Positions 38,845 to 51,424 of a DNA stretch of 64,000 bases are shown here, piece by piece. Source of the stretch: Ficedula albicollis (lineage: Eukaryota; Chordata; Aves; Passeriformes; Muscicapidae); the NCBI RefSeq assembly GCF_000247815.1, contig NC_021676.1, forward strand, positions 2,329,106 through 2,393,105. The letters are read 5' to 3'. Position numbers and translations under genes: made by a program. How positions within the stretch are numbered: the first letter of the stretch is position 1; every line of letters starts with the position of its first letter. The notes under the pieces are model-generated. The model did no database searches. It was not told where the DNA came from and was given only the letters and a program-made list of their open reading frames with translations.

Positions 38845-39630
38845 AATGTCTTTCAGTGAAAAAAAAAAAAAAAAGAAAAAAAGAAGAAGAAATTTCTGTG
38901 CGCAATTACTTTACACAGATTTGGTACTTCATCTAAAAATGAAAGGTGAAGAGTGGCTAAAGCACAAGCAGCCTGAATTTTTTTACTATGACAATTCAGA
39001 ATTTTCAATGTCTGAGGCAATTCAAACTGAAAAGCAATTTTACTCCTACATTTACCTTCAAAAAGTATTCCACAATAGTAACTTTCAATTTGGAAGTCGA
39101 TGTGAGTCCATTATCCCTTATAGGGCATGGCACAGTTTTGTTAACCCTTCAGTGCCGGGAGGAATTGGTGACTTTTAGCACATTGGATCTGAGGGGGGGT
39201 GGCAGCATTGCTCCATTTTGGAGAACCAGACCTGTGGGAGCAGCACCTGCCTGGAGCTGGTGGGTCCAGGAGCCCCTCAGTTAATATTTCACAGAGAAAG
39301 GGACAGTAGGAAAAATTAAGGTTTTGTTTCCCACTCTTCTGTGCTTTGGGTGCTGACATCAGTTTGGGCAAGAGCAAAGAAGCAAAGATGGATAAATATT
39401 CCCAGGAGAAATCTGGGCTTACCCACCACTCCCTACCAAGCCCAACTTTGCCCATCTTCCTTCCCAGTGGGAGAAAAATATAAGAAACTCTTTATTTTTC
39501 TGCATTTTCCTCATCTGGATTCCATTTGTTAAAGACTGCACCTTTTTGGGCAGTGCTTTGTGAATTTTTCCCCATCTCCTGATCTTCTGCATATAATTAC
39601 CTCTGTGCAGGACACACATTTACAGAAACA
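38845..39630 (+). repeat. 785-bp tandem duplication, unit 1
   Basis: 786 bp, starting AATGTCTTTCAGTG followed by a 16-A run and ending TTTACAGAAACA. By eye it is identical to the next unit except for one extra A in the homopolymer. The small frames inside (one of 110 codons on plus, one of 104 on minus) are copied with it and do not look like known proteins. Confidence 0.95.
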
Positions 39631-40415
39631 AATGTCTTTCAGTGAAAAAAAAAAAAAAAGAAAAAAAGAAGAAGAAATTTCTGTGCGCAATTACTTTACA
39701 CAGATTTGGTACTTCATCTAAAAATGAAAGGTGAAGAGTGGCTAAAGCACAAGCAGCCTGAATTTTTTTACTATGACAATTCAGAATTTTCAATGTCTGA
39801 GGCAATTCAAACTGAAAAGCAATTTTACTCCTACATTTACCTTCAAAAAGTATTCCACAATAGTAACTTTCAATTTGGAAGTCGATGTGAGTCCATTATC
39901 CCTTATAGGGCATGGCACAGTTTTGTTAACCCTTCAGTGCCGGGAGGAATTGGTGACTTTTAGCACATTGGATCTGAGGGGGGGTGGCAGCATTGCTCCA
40001 TTTTGGAGAACCAGACCTGTGGGAGCAGCACCTGCCTGGAGCTGGTGGGTCCAGGAGCCCCTCAGTTAATATTTCACAGAGAAAGGGACAGTAGGAAAAA
40101 TTAAGGTTTTGTTTCCCACTCTTCTGTGCTTTGGGTGCTGACATCAGTTTGGGCAAGAGCAAAGAAGCAAAGATGGATAAATATTCCCAGGAGAAATCTG
40201 GGCTTACCCACCACTCCCTACCAAGCCCAACTTTGCCCATCTTCCTTCCCAGTGGGAGAAAAATATAAGAAACTCTTTATTTTTCTGCATTTTCCTCATC
40301 TGGATTCCATTTGTTAAAGACTGCACCTTTTTGGGCAGTGCTTTGTGAATTTTTCCCCATCTCCTGATCTTCTGCATATAATTACCTCTGTGCAGGACAC
40401 ACATTTACAGAAACA
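39631..40415 (+). repeat. 785-bp tandem duplication, unit 2
   Basis: A head-to-tail copy of the preceding unit with a 15-A run instead of 16. The sequence after it (AGGCTCCTGAACTCC) and before unit 1 (GACAGTAAGTTAT) is unique, so exactly two units are present. Only about one base is shared at the breakpoints, which argues against long-homology recombination. Confidence 0.95.
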
Positions 40416-42567
40416 AGGCTCCTGAACTCCTCCTAGATCTTCTGATGCGTTTTTTGGGTTCCTATGTAAGTCTGCTCACTACATAAATACAGGAGATATG
40501 CCCCAAAATTAAGCTATTTACTCTTGAACTGTATTAAAACATCAAATTAGGCACCTGCTATGTTTTTAGATCACTGTTACTTATAATTTATTACAAACTA
40601 TGGATTGGAGGGGGTGGAGAGCAAAGAAGAGCTAGAAGGGGAGGACTTACAAGACAATTCCATTTGTCACTTTTTTTTTTAAACTCCATGAACTTGAAGG
40701 CAATTTCCAAAAGAATTTCCTTCCTTACAAGTTAAATCCTTTTTCTCCTCCTTCTGTTCCAGTGCTGTTAACAAAAAGCAGCTCATAAATCAAACTTTAA
40801 TCAAGCTGAAAATCCCAGTTTTATTTCTTCGCTTCCCTAGGGGTTCAGAGCATTTTGCAGAATCTTTTATTTTCTGAGCTTCTCCTCTTCAGAACTTCTG
40901 TTTGCTGCTCGCTTTCTCTCCTAATAAAATTATTTTCATTTAGGATTACCACCCTCCTTTCCTCCCTGACATCGCACTTGCTTCTTCAGCCTCCTGTGAT
41001 TGAAAGTATTTAAAGCCTTGCAACTTAATTGGAAGAAACATGATTGTAAGGGATTAGCAACCCCTCAATTCAATATCCAGAATTATGTTTACACAGCCAA
41101 GGAGAGATTAATCTGCTATTTCTCTAATTTTTCTGGTGTTTTCCTGGCTTTGGACTTCAAACCTTTATAAACTAAGACCATATTCAAGCAGGACAACTGG
41201 TGGAAGTTCTGGACATTGTCACTATCAACTCATCCTGCAAATGGGGATTGTGCTGAATTCACTTCCAGAACTATATATTATATACTATTCTTATTTATTT
41301 TCAATTCCATACCCTCTATTTGAAGAAGTAACAGCCTGCTGTAAAGTTTAATTGACTCAGCTGATTTAATGAATCTTGAAACGATTCCTGGATTACTTTA
41401 TCTTGAATCAAAAATGACTTTTTCCTTTTAATCTGCAGCTAACAAAACATTGGTTTGGGACAAATAGGCATTGATTTAAAATTTGGACTAGATCACAAAT
41501 TTTTTAACCCCCAGTCTTTGTTACCATTTAAAAATACAGTTTACAATGCCAGACTCGAGGCACTGCAGCCTCTTTGAGGCTTATTTAGGAGTAGAGCAGA
41601 GCAAGAATGACTAAAACCAAGTGAGCTGCCTTTGGATAGCACGATTAGAGGAACTCAACCAAAATAAGCAAATGAAAGGAACATTTCCTGTGAGACTGCC
41701 TTATGAGATTTCCAGAATGACTAAGATTGTCTTTAAGGTGATAAGCCAAGTTTTACACTGCAGTTTAGTGACTCACTTCCCAAGAATGAACAGAATTATG
41801 CCTATGGCATTTAGCACAAATCAACGTTGAAGGACAAGAAAGCCCCCCCAGCTAACACTTATAAAAAACTGTCTCTTTTATTTCATGCTGTTACCTACTT
41901 GTTTTCTTTCATGACATGATGGAGAGAGCTCTGAGCTGCAAGAGGTGAATAAAAGAGAAAACTTCTTTAAACAGGGAAACTTCCCAATTCAATCTGTAGT
42001 AAACCCAGGCATTCCAGATACAGAATTTAATTTCTTTTAAACTTGCTTCACTACTCAACAAAAAAGATAAAAGTCCTAAAAGAGAGTAAAGAGACAGTTT
42101 TACACAGGAGGCACCTTCCTTATTTCTTTTAAACAAGGAGCTATTTTCCTCCAAAATAAAAGTTCTGAGTAAAGCAATCAAACTGATATAAAAACTTCCC
42201 TGAATCAAAGTGCATTCCAAGCACATATTTTAATAGCACAGACTCCCCCAAAAAAAGCTCAGGATTGGATTTCCTGTCATATGGAAGTGGAGGTGTCTGG
42301 GCTGTCAGGGAAACTTCTGGAATGGAATGCTTTAAATGCTCTAACTGTGGAATATGCACACGAATATAAAAGCAGAATATAATAAATACTCATAAATTAG
42401 TGCTAAAATCCACTGAAGGGCTACTTGTCCTCTGCTCAGGGTTGTAGCAGGGATGTAGTGAAGGCTCCCTGCTATTCTGCTTCTAAAGGTCTGAATTGTC
42501 TCCAGGCAGCTTCTGTGTTTTACTGATTATAACAGTTTAATAATTTTTTTAATAATTTTTGGATTTT
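40416..42567. other. Intronic stretch, nothing recognised
   Basis: AT-rich unique sequence with no recognised element or exon. Small frames at 41136-41351, 41621-41830 and on the minus strand at 41909-42226 have no recognisable domain. Confidence 0.4.
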
Positions 42568-42723
42568 GCTGATTACCGCTTTTCTATTGACAATTGGTCT
42601 CTGGGGGGAATTCGAGCCCCACTAGCAGTAACACACATTGATCGTGCTGATTACCGCTTTTCTATTGACAATTGGTATCTGGGAGGAATTCGAGCTCCAC
42701 TAGCAGTAACACACATTGATCAT
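42568..42723 (+). repeat. 78-bp in-frame tandem duplication (two units)
   Basis: Units 42568-42645 and 42646-42723 begin GCTGATTACCGCTTTTC and end ACACACATTGATC[G/A]T. They differ at about four positions. The length is a multiple of three, so a plus-strand frame reads through both units, each encoding DYRFSIDNW[S/Y]LGGIRAPLA and THID. No known protein is recognised. The opposite strand has a stop inside the unit in the frame of the neighbouring minus-strand ORF. Confidence 0.9.
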
Positions 42724-42987
42724 CAAGAAATCTTTCCACGTGCTGGCCTTTGACGTCAAGATCATCTTGCCAGGATGAAACAAGAAAAAACCCAGAGCAA
42801 GGTCACGATCTCCAGAAGCTGATGCACCACCAGGTTCTGCTGCCTGAAACATTTCTTCTGGTGCACACAAGTCACTGCAATCAATGCGGATGAACAGTCT
42901 GCACACTTGATTTAAGTAGGCTAAATTGCTTGGTCCAATCAGCAGCACAAACAAGAAAAGGAACAATACCAACCCCCCTGAACTCAT
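42700..42987 (-). other. Unrecognised 95-codon ORF with a hydrophobic N-terminus
   Basis: The minus-strand frame starts MSSGGLVLFLFLFVLLIG, a strongly hydrophobic segment like a signal peptide or membrane anchor. A region with three cysteines (residues about 28-41) and an acidic, alanine/glycine-rich stretch follow, and it stops inside the 78-bp duplication. No family is recognised, no splice sites or poly(A) signal were tied to it, and it may be chance. It is listed because its composition is more protein-like than neighbouring frames and because the duplication overlaps its 3' end. Confidence 0.15.
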
Positions 42988-45900
42988 TACTCATGCATTT
43001 TCATTTTTTGCTTTGTTTTTTGTCTCATTCTTCAAATAGACTTTCTGCACAGTAACTTCAAGTGTGACAAATAAGGGATTAATTCTTTGAGGAACTGCTG
43101 TTAATTCAGCATTGAATGTCACGAGTTTACCCTTCTCCAGAAGTTTCAGCTGCTTTATAAAATTTTGTTACACCCTTAGCGGGACTTTGGATAAAATTAA
43201 TTCTCAGAGTAATTATCCACATTAAGGAGCTGACTACCTCTGCTGGAAATGAAAATGCTGAACACCTCAGTGGGCACTGAATTTTCGGTGTTCTCTCCAG
43301 ATCTGGTGCTGCTGTGGAAGAGGCTGCACAGCTCGGAGAGGACTCAATGAAGTGTGCAGACACTGCACTCCATCACTCCCACAAGTGCAGGGAGGAGAAT
43401 TGGGATTTGCATGGATGTGCTGATGCTTTGGAGGAATGGGGGACTCCTCTAATGTGTCCTTCACACAGCAGATGGCTCGTGAAATCTGTTTCATGGCTGG
43501 GGAGCTTTGTAAAGGCTTGTAAAGATTTGTTGCCCACTGCTTTAGCCACAGAATGAAGATATATACCCACACCAAAAGCACCCAAAAAAATCAATTGTAA
43601 TAGCAACAGCTCATGGAATAATCCGAGTTTTTCTGAAATTAAAGAAATATTTGGTTTCAGTGGGATAATGAGATTTGGTGTGACGCTAAGAAATTTTGCA
43701 CTCAAATAACAAAACTGTGTTCATAATCCTCTAAAACCGTGTTTTCCCATGGTAAAGAAAACATAAAATGTAACAACATGCATTTAAAATCTTAAGGAGT
43801 AATTCAAACACAGGTAGCCCCAGCTCTTTATAGGCTGCACTATGTATAAACAATTAGAATATCTGTTAGTATAGACAGGTGAAACCAAAGTTTCTCAGCT
43901 GAGATCAAATCTTTGTAAATCCTTGGACCTCTCTGACATTTACTAATGTATTTTCTCATGTGCCATCAATCAGTTTGCAACTTTAACCTTTTTTTTCTTT
44001 GTTATTATTGTACCAGAGTGGAACCTTGAGGCAACACTGTTCTAAATTGTTTACTTCTTCTTACCCTGGCTTTGCTTTCTTATCAAGTTTCTAATCCAAA
44101 GCAATAATTTACCTGACAATTTATGACAACTCCCCTTCTATTAATCTGTCAGAGACTTTAATCTTTTAATATTCCAAGGAATTATTCGAACAAGGTGCAG
44201 TGTATCTGTTATTCAATCAACAAACAAGAAATCCTGAAGAAGTGGGATGGGAAAATGTCCCATTACAGATGCCATGGGGGCATAATTTATTTTTTTTAGA
44301 ATTCTTTCCTAAAAGAATTTTAGAAGGGTTTAGATATTTTTGAAACATTTTGCTAACATGTTTTGTCATTTTGAAATTATCATTTCTAGATGCAGCAGCT
44401 GTTACCTTCTTCCTTCCACCATTTATTTAGATGCAAACATCTTTTGTTAGCAGCTTGCTCATGTGTGTGTGCTCCTTCAGAATTCAGAGATCTATAAAGT
44501 CTGTGCCTGAAGATTTTTTACACTCCTCTGACATGCTCTGGCACCTCCATTTTTGGCTCAGATTCTAATGGCAGTGGAATAATGCAAGTAAATAATCAAT
44601 TTTTCACCGCCACGCAATTCTCAGCTCTGCTTTCTGCTTCTGTCAGAGTTGCTGACTCTTTTACCATCCTCATATTTCTGATTAATCCAGTCCAGGATGT
44701 GTTTTCCATTGGTTTCTGGTACTGCCTTGTTGTTCCACTCTGTCTTACTTGGCTTGTACAAATTTTTATTGACTTCAACAGGTGAAATTTCCATTTTCTC
44801 ATGGCAAGAAACTTATTTCAGAACCTACTGTCAATACCTTTGAACCAATACAAAAAAAAAAAATAAAATTCCAATGCACCCTTTTTATACCTTCTGATCT
44901 TCCTCTTCTGCCAAGAAGGAAGGTCTAAGTAAAACATGCACATCTTGCATCCCTATCTACTAATGGAAATATTAAGTACACAGAACATTTAATAAAATAC
45001 ACTGAGATCTGAGCTGTAATTCATAGCTTGAACCTTCCACAGTGAGTGGCTTGCCAGGACTCACAAAGGGAGAGCTGAAGGCAGGAGATGTGTTTTCACA
45101 TTTCATTCATTGCCTGGCCCTCCCCACGCCCTTGGAAAAGGCTCCAAAATGAGTTTTTACACAACTAAACTACAGCTGCAAGTGACTGGGAAATGGAGGG
45201 AGAGGTGAATGCCCAGCTCATGGTCATAAGGAAGGAGAGGAACAAAGCTGGCAGCCCTAAAGGCTTCTAAAATTACTCAGAATTTCAGCCCATCACTGAG
45301 TTTTCTGTTGATGTCTTTGTTCTTGACAATATTATAAATATCTGAGAAAAATGTAATACCCTTCAAGGTCCTTGAAGTCTTAGCATGAGTTAGCATGCTG
45401 GCCATACAAAATAATTCAAATTTGACTACATCAATGATGTTATCCAGGTAAGGCTTTTAAAGTGGGTACCAATAGCCTGTTATTACACATATAAATACAG
45501 ATATACATATTAATCATACAATAATTCTACTGAAGAAATTCCCCTTCTGAGAACATAAAACATTTTGAAAGAGGATCTTTATCTACTGGTCCTACCATCA
45601 CTGCTACATGATATCAGCTGCTTCTCAATCACAGAGAGTCCAGATCATGTTGTATAAACCCCAAAATTATTTCCATAAGTAATAACTTCTTCTCCATATC
45701 CTGCCCCATACAATAGCAATGATCCCCGGATTCAGCTAATAAATAACCACAATTCTGTAAAAGTTTACTTTGAATGAAAATACTATAGAGCCAGACAGTG
45801 TTATAGAAAAGCCTGCATTTGTCATTACTTTGTCTGACGAGGAGAAAAAAAAAATCTGAAAAAAACACTTAAAATGTTTCAAATATACGTGTATATATAA

Positions 45901-48616
45901 AGAGTTTGTCTCTCATTAGTGGCTTTTCTTCTCCTTGACCTTATTTTCCAAGAGAAGAGCTAGGATTTCTTTTTTAACCATTTTAGCTTTCACCACAAGA
46001 GATTTCTAAGAGCAACATTCAGGAAATTGGGTTTGTGCATCATGGCAGGTCTGGCATGTGAGGAAATCTGCTGCATGCTGGAGTTTCCCCCCCCCCCTCC
46101 CCATGCCTGTCCAAAAATACACAGCACAATTTCCATCCCATCATTTCAGCTAAGAAGAAAATCTGACAATTTATTACAGTCCTCCTGTGCCAGATAATAG
46201 TCCAATTGATGGTATGTGACAGAGCAGCTTAACTTCAAGAGCCAGCGCTTCTTCATATAACTGCTGTCACTTTTGCTTTCCTCAACTTCACCTCAGTAAC
46301 TGATTTTTCCTTGCTGCTGTTTTAATTTGGATATGTCTTGTTTCCTCAGGAGGTTGCCAAGAAAGTGAATAAAAAATAGGCTGATGCAAAATATTCTGCA
46401 TAAGGTGCCCCATCTCCCCTCTAAAGCATCCACAGATGTTTGCCAGAGATCTGATGCAGACAAACAAAAGCTTAAAGTGTAAAAACTTTTTTTCACTTGG
46501 AAAAGTGTTAACCTGCCTACACATCCCCTCTGAAAAACTGTTAATTAGCCCAGACCAAGGTCAGCTGCACCTAAATTTGCCCATGCATGAGTTACTCTGC
46601 TGTCAATGCTTGGCTGTGACTGCAAAGAAATTTATTTGTTTGTTAATAAGGTGGAAGTGATCAACAGAAGAGCCAGAAGTTTTGAAACTTTTGGAGATGA
46701 TTAAAAGAATGTAAGCCCTCCATTTGTGTACACTCTGTCCTATCAGTCCAAGATTTTAGAAACTGTCTATTGTATTTATAGCACTGATATATCCCAATGT
46801 CAAAAGACCAGGCTGGCAGTGGCCAAGCAGGAGTTTTCACTGGCCCAGCCTGCCCTAACTGGGATCTCAGGAACCCTGTGAACCAGCACAGGAGACCTGG
46901 AAATGCCCTGCAAACCACTGAAATGCTCCTTTCCTGGGAGAACAATGCAATTATGAGGAACGCAGAAATTTTAATTTACCCACTTGTAAAATAAATAGTA
47001 GAAATTAATTGTGGAACACCAAGCAGCTCAACCCTTTTCATATCAAAGTGTAGTTAACTGGAGAATCTGCAGATATTGGAAGACTAAATCTGCATTATGA
47101 GTTAATGCACACACTTAGGTTTTTCTCTTGCTTGAGATATTTACCTTCAAAAGGACCCAGTAAGTAACACATAGTGGAACTGAAGTTATACATCAAATAT
47201 TGGAGTACCTTAGCTGCAAATAAACAAAAGTTAATTAACTTCTTTTAAGGTTATATGGGAACTATTTCCCAATACTGAAATTAAGATTTTTTTTTAATAG
47301 CTGTTTGCTTTAAGTACTGTAAAGAAATTCAGTACAGCTTTATTTAAGAAACTTTTTAAGCAGAAAAAACAAAACAGAATCCTTTACTGATGCTTTTTTT
47401 TCTCTCTGAAATACTAGAGCAGCCTGTATGTTTGAATATCATGTCACTGAATAATTCTGAAGTCTATTATTATATTACTATTCAAGCCTTTAATGACAAA
47501 GCACTTTTGAAGAGATCCATGGACCATGCTATGTTCCCTGCATATTTGAAAGAAGTAACAAGAGCACTTCTTTGCAATACTTAAAAGCTCTTTTTTTTTC
47601 TTTATTTTTTTTTTAACAAAAGGAAGGATTTTTCCTTTAGAATTATGTACTTCTTATAACGTTCCTTAGCTTCAAGCCTCCTCAACCCCAGGTGCATTTA
47701 AACAATCAAACTCTGATTTGCTAAGGGGAACACAAAATAAAACCACAGTCTGATTGTACTTCAGAGATAATGCTGGCATCTCTCTCCCCCTCCACTGCTA
47801 TCTCTGCTCTGCCACTCCACAAGAATAGTCTGGGGCAGCTGCTGGGCCAGGCAGTGCTCAGCACCTCTTCAGGCACTGGAAAATAAAAGGTGAAAGTTGT
47901 GCATTCTAATTCTGCATCTTTTATAACCATCCTCAGTCAAAGGGGGGGTTTAATTTATGTATTTATACACCACTTAAACAACGTGGGGATAAAGCTTCAC
48001 TGCTAAACATACATAGGTGGGGATCATCTTTCAATAGAGCCCTTATCAAGTTAGCACATCATTTAATACAGTGCAGGGATCAACAACAAAATTGAAAAGT
48101 TCTGATATTTTTAATGAATGCGAGCCCCTGAGTGTTTGGGAAGCAATATAAAATTAAAAGCTTTTTAACCTTAGTCCTCTGGTAGTCACAATTATTTCAC
48201 TGTTTGCCTGAGAGTTCAATCCAAAAATCTGCTGAAAGTCAGTGGAGGTGCTTTGTTGAATTAAACAAAGAGAAAAGCACTGAAACTTCCTGGGTCAGTT
48301 AAGTGACATTGCAATCTGAATAAGGATGAAGAAGGAAGAGCAGCTAATTCTGTCAGCAGGGTTCACCCTTGGATCTTGCTCTGAGCTTCCTGTCCACACG
48401 TGAGAACTCATTTACAAAATCTCTCTTGGACTGGAGACAAAAGATCTCCCACTAGATGAAATCTGGGACTTCTCCATGAGCAGAGATGGCAGAGGATGCA
48501 CCAGGCATCACTCCTCAAAACGGGCTTTCAGAACCACCCTCAAACACCATCTGCATGCTTCACACACCCTACTGTCCTGCTACAAAAATACATTTGCACT
48601 TCTCTCTGAATCTCTG
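42988..48616. other. Intronic stretch, nothing recognised
   Basis: AT-rich unique sequence with short homopolymers (for example a short C run at about 46088-46100). The frame at 44582-44785 has hydrophobic stretches but is open on the minus strand as well. No exon, RNA gene or mobile element was recognised. Confidence 0.4.
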
Positions 48617-48617
48617 A

Positions 48618-48831
48618 AAAACAGCTACCAGATACCCACAGAAAAGGAATGTTGTGGAAGGACGTTGGGTGAGTTGTGTTACCCTCAGGAATGCAACAGC
48701 TTTGTGCTACCTGCTTAAAAAACCTGGTTTAAAACAGCTACCAGATACCCACAGAAAAGGAACGTTGTGGAAGGACGTGTTACCCTCAGGAATGCAACAG
48801 CTTTGTGTTACCTGCTTAAAAAACCTGGTTT
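48618..48831 (+). repeat. Tandem duplication of about 113 and 101 bp
   Basis: Both units start AAACAGCTACCAGATACCC and end AAAAAACCTGGTTT (48618-48730 and 48731-48831). The second lacks 12 bases (around TTGGGTGAGTTG) and has two C/T differences. It is followed at once by a short (AAAT)n run. Confidence 0.9.
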
Positions 48832-50300
48832 AAAAAATAAATAAATAAATAAGAGGTTCCCAAATCTTCATTAAGGTTCTCTGAATAGGTCCCATGGAAG
48901 GCAAAGCAGGAAGGATTAGGGATTACACTCCTGGGGTTGGAGACCGGGGACATGAGCATTTATGGGACAGGAATTCATTATTATTTCTTTTTCTGCCCAG
49001 GAAAGCTCAGTTGTGGGGGCTTGTGGGCTGCACAACTCTACAAACTGGGGCTCAGAGGCATGTGATTATATTCTGTATTAAACAGGCACAAGATCATGCC
49101 CACAAATGGATTAAAACAAAGAAACAACTTCTAAATAATAATTAAAAAACAACAAACCCCCTCAGTGTAGGCATAGCAGAGCTCAGTGGAATCTCTCACA
49201 TGCAGCCAAGTGAACCAAGAATCAGCTTTTTCGACTAACTTCTTGAAATGTGAACCACTGACTTCATCATTCTCCTCCATCCCATAAAAATCTTCATTTG
49301 TCATCAATAATTTTGAAGAGATACTTTTAGTGGGGTTCTGGATGCTGCCACACCCAGCGTGCTCTAACACTAATGGAAGTTTTGAAAACAAGTTTCTGGT
49401 TCAGCATCTGCTGATGGAGAATGTTTCCAAATATTTGTTTCAAGGTAAGCTGCTCTTCTCTGTCACGTCCTGATCCATAATAACTGTGATCCAAACTTAA
49501 CTTCCCAAAAATACAGTGTTTTTTAATGAATTCAAGCAGCCACATACTCCTCTAAGGGCTGACTTTTCGGGTTAATTTTTTCAAGTCAGCATTAAATAAA
49601 CTACATTTGTACAGGAGGAGCTGTTTAAGCTTCAACTTCACAACCCTGAGCCAGGATGGCCACAGCTAGGAACTATTAACTCCCATATTGAATCACAGGG
49701 CTCCAAGGACTGGAGACTTTACACACCATATGTGCTGTGAAGGTGTCCTAAAAGAAGGGATTATGGAGTGTTTTGAGTAAAAAATGGAGTGAGAAAGAGA
49801 GTGTACACGCATGCACTGTCAGTATTTCCTCCAGTTAATTAAAATAAAACCTCTCACTTCTAGATCAGATAACATGACCCTGTTGTTCCACTACTAATCT
49901 ATTGTGCAATTCTTCAAGTATCTACTAATTCAAGATAGTATTTTCAACAAAATTAATAGCCCAATTTCCACCATTATCTCCTTGTCAAAGGCGTGCTGAC
50001 CTTCATTAACAATAATAGCAACGTTTTTGAATAGATGCAAAATGGTGGCATTTGGGGAGAAACTTCTGACCTCTGCTTATTCCACCCTCAAACCTTCTCC
50101 AGGATGAATAAGGGCACGTTTTGCTGGCTCTAGGTAAGAGGGGGACAAAAAACAAGGAGCAGGATTTAATAGATTGCAGAATAAACTTTTGCAGGTTTTC
50201 TGATACCCCCTCAGTCAGAGCAGCACAGGTTCCTCCAGCAGAGTGGAGGCTCCTCAGCTTTCCCTTCACCAGCCCTGCCCCTGAGTGGGCGATAACTTGT

Positions 50301-50457
50301 CACTGAACGTTCAGTGCTGCCTAGAGCTTGGCAGAAAATCCCAGCACATCACCCTGGCAGATCGTGGAGCAGCCCTCCATCTCCCTAGGCAGCCAGATGA
50401 TCAAAAATCTTCGAGACGACACGTGCTAGTCCTGGCACTCCTTGTCTAGGAGTGCCA
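50301..50457. other. Cluster of perfect palindromes and inverted repeats
   Basis: A perfect 16-bp palindrome, CACTGAACGTTCAGTG, lies at 50301-50316. A 9-bp inverted pair, GCTGCCTAG at 50316-50324 and CTAGGCAGC at 50385-50393, encloses the next 60 bases. A hairpin with a 10-bp perfect stem, TGGCACTCCT (50433-50442) and AGGAGTGCCA (50448-50457), has a 5-base loop. The region is GC-richer than its surroundings. The function is unknown. Confidence 0.6.
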
Positions 50458-51284
50458 AGAGGAAGGGCCAGCACAGATCAAAGCACTCATCCATCTAATC
50501 CCAAATCCTGTCTTGAGCAGTGACGTTTCCAGCAAAGAACCCAAAACTCTTCATTCAGGAGACAAATCTACCCTGTGAAAAGTGTGCTTCTTACTACAAG
50601 TGCCACAAGACTGTTTATGCAAGGAAGCATAAAACCTGTAATCCTTTCAATACTCTGACATAATTTAAATACTAATCATTTCAAGTAGAGTGTTATTTTA
50701 TTCTTCTTAATGTTCAGTTCAGGATACCATATGGCAATGAGTGATGCAGATTAATCATTAGTCCCAGGAGAGAAAGGAGCTCTCTGTGCTGCTTTTGAAC
50801 TGGCCAGTTTTCCATTTCTCTGCATTTCGTCCTTGAAGAGTTTAGAAATGCCCTCCCCACATCTCCCATGATCCCAGCTTTACCACATCACCTCTCAAAA
50901 ACCAAACCTTCCCCTTCCACTGGGAGATTTCAATGAACAAAAATAAAGACTGGACTAAGGTACTGAGAAATAAACTGGGGGTTGTTTTCTTGGGATGTGC
51001 AATAGGTTAGCACGTTGCATTTTAGGGATTTTAGGGAGATAAGGTGGAGACACGGCAGGTAGGGGGAGGGAGAGCAGACATCAGGTCCTACAAATAGAAC
51101 TGCATCTGTCCCACACCTGGCATCCCCTCCAAGCCATTTGTACCTTTACTGCTTGTCCCTTTCAGTCCTTCCCTATCAGAAATTTCGACCTTAGAATTGT
51201 TCAGAGGGATTCTGGAATACTCAAATGCAACATATAAGTGCGAATGTATGGATGAACCAATAAGGCCTGAAGAGTTTCAGTGAG

Positions 51285-51424
51285 TTAGAGTTGTACTATA
51301 AAATAAACTTAGAAAAGTTGAAAATTAATACAGGCAACTGACAGAGTTTTAGGGTTAGAGTTGTACTATAAAATAAACTTAGAAAAGGTGAAAATTAATA
51401 CAGGCAACTGTCAGAGTTTTAGGG
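51285..51424 (+). repeat. 70-bp tandem duplication
   Basis: Units 51285-51354 and 51355-51424 begin TTAGAGTTGTACTATAAAAT and end CAGAGTTTTAGGG. They differ at two positions (AGTTG/AGGTG, CTGACAG/CTGTCAG). Confidence 0.92.

Noticed and set aside
38845..40415. Duplicated 785-bp unit considered as a retroposed gene with a poly-A tail
   Set aside because: The A run is at the 5' side of the plus-strand unit, no poly(A) signal or target duplication fits, and a T run would be needed for a minus-strand insertion.
42608..42625. AATTCGAGCCCC resembling a tRNA T-arm
   Set aside because: The arm does not form a proper 5-bp stem and no acceptor, D or anticodon arm could be found around it in either duplicated unit.
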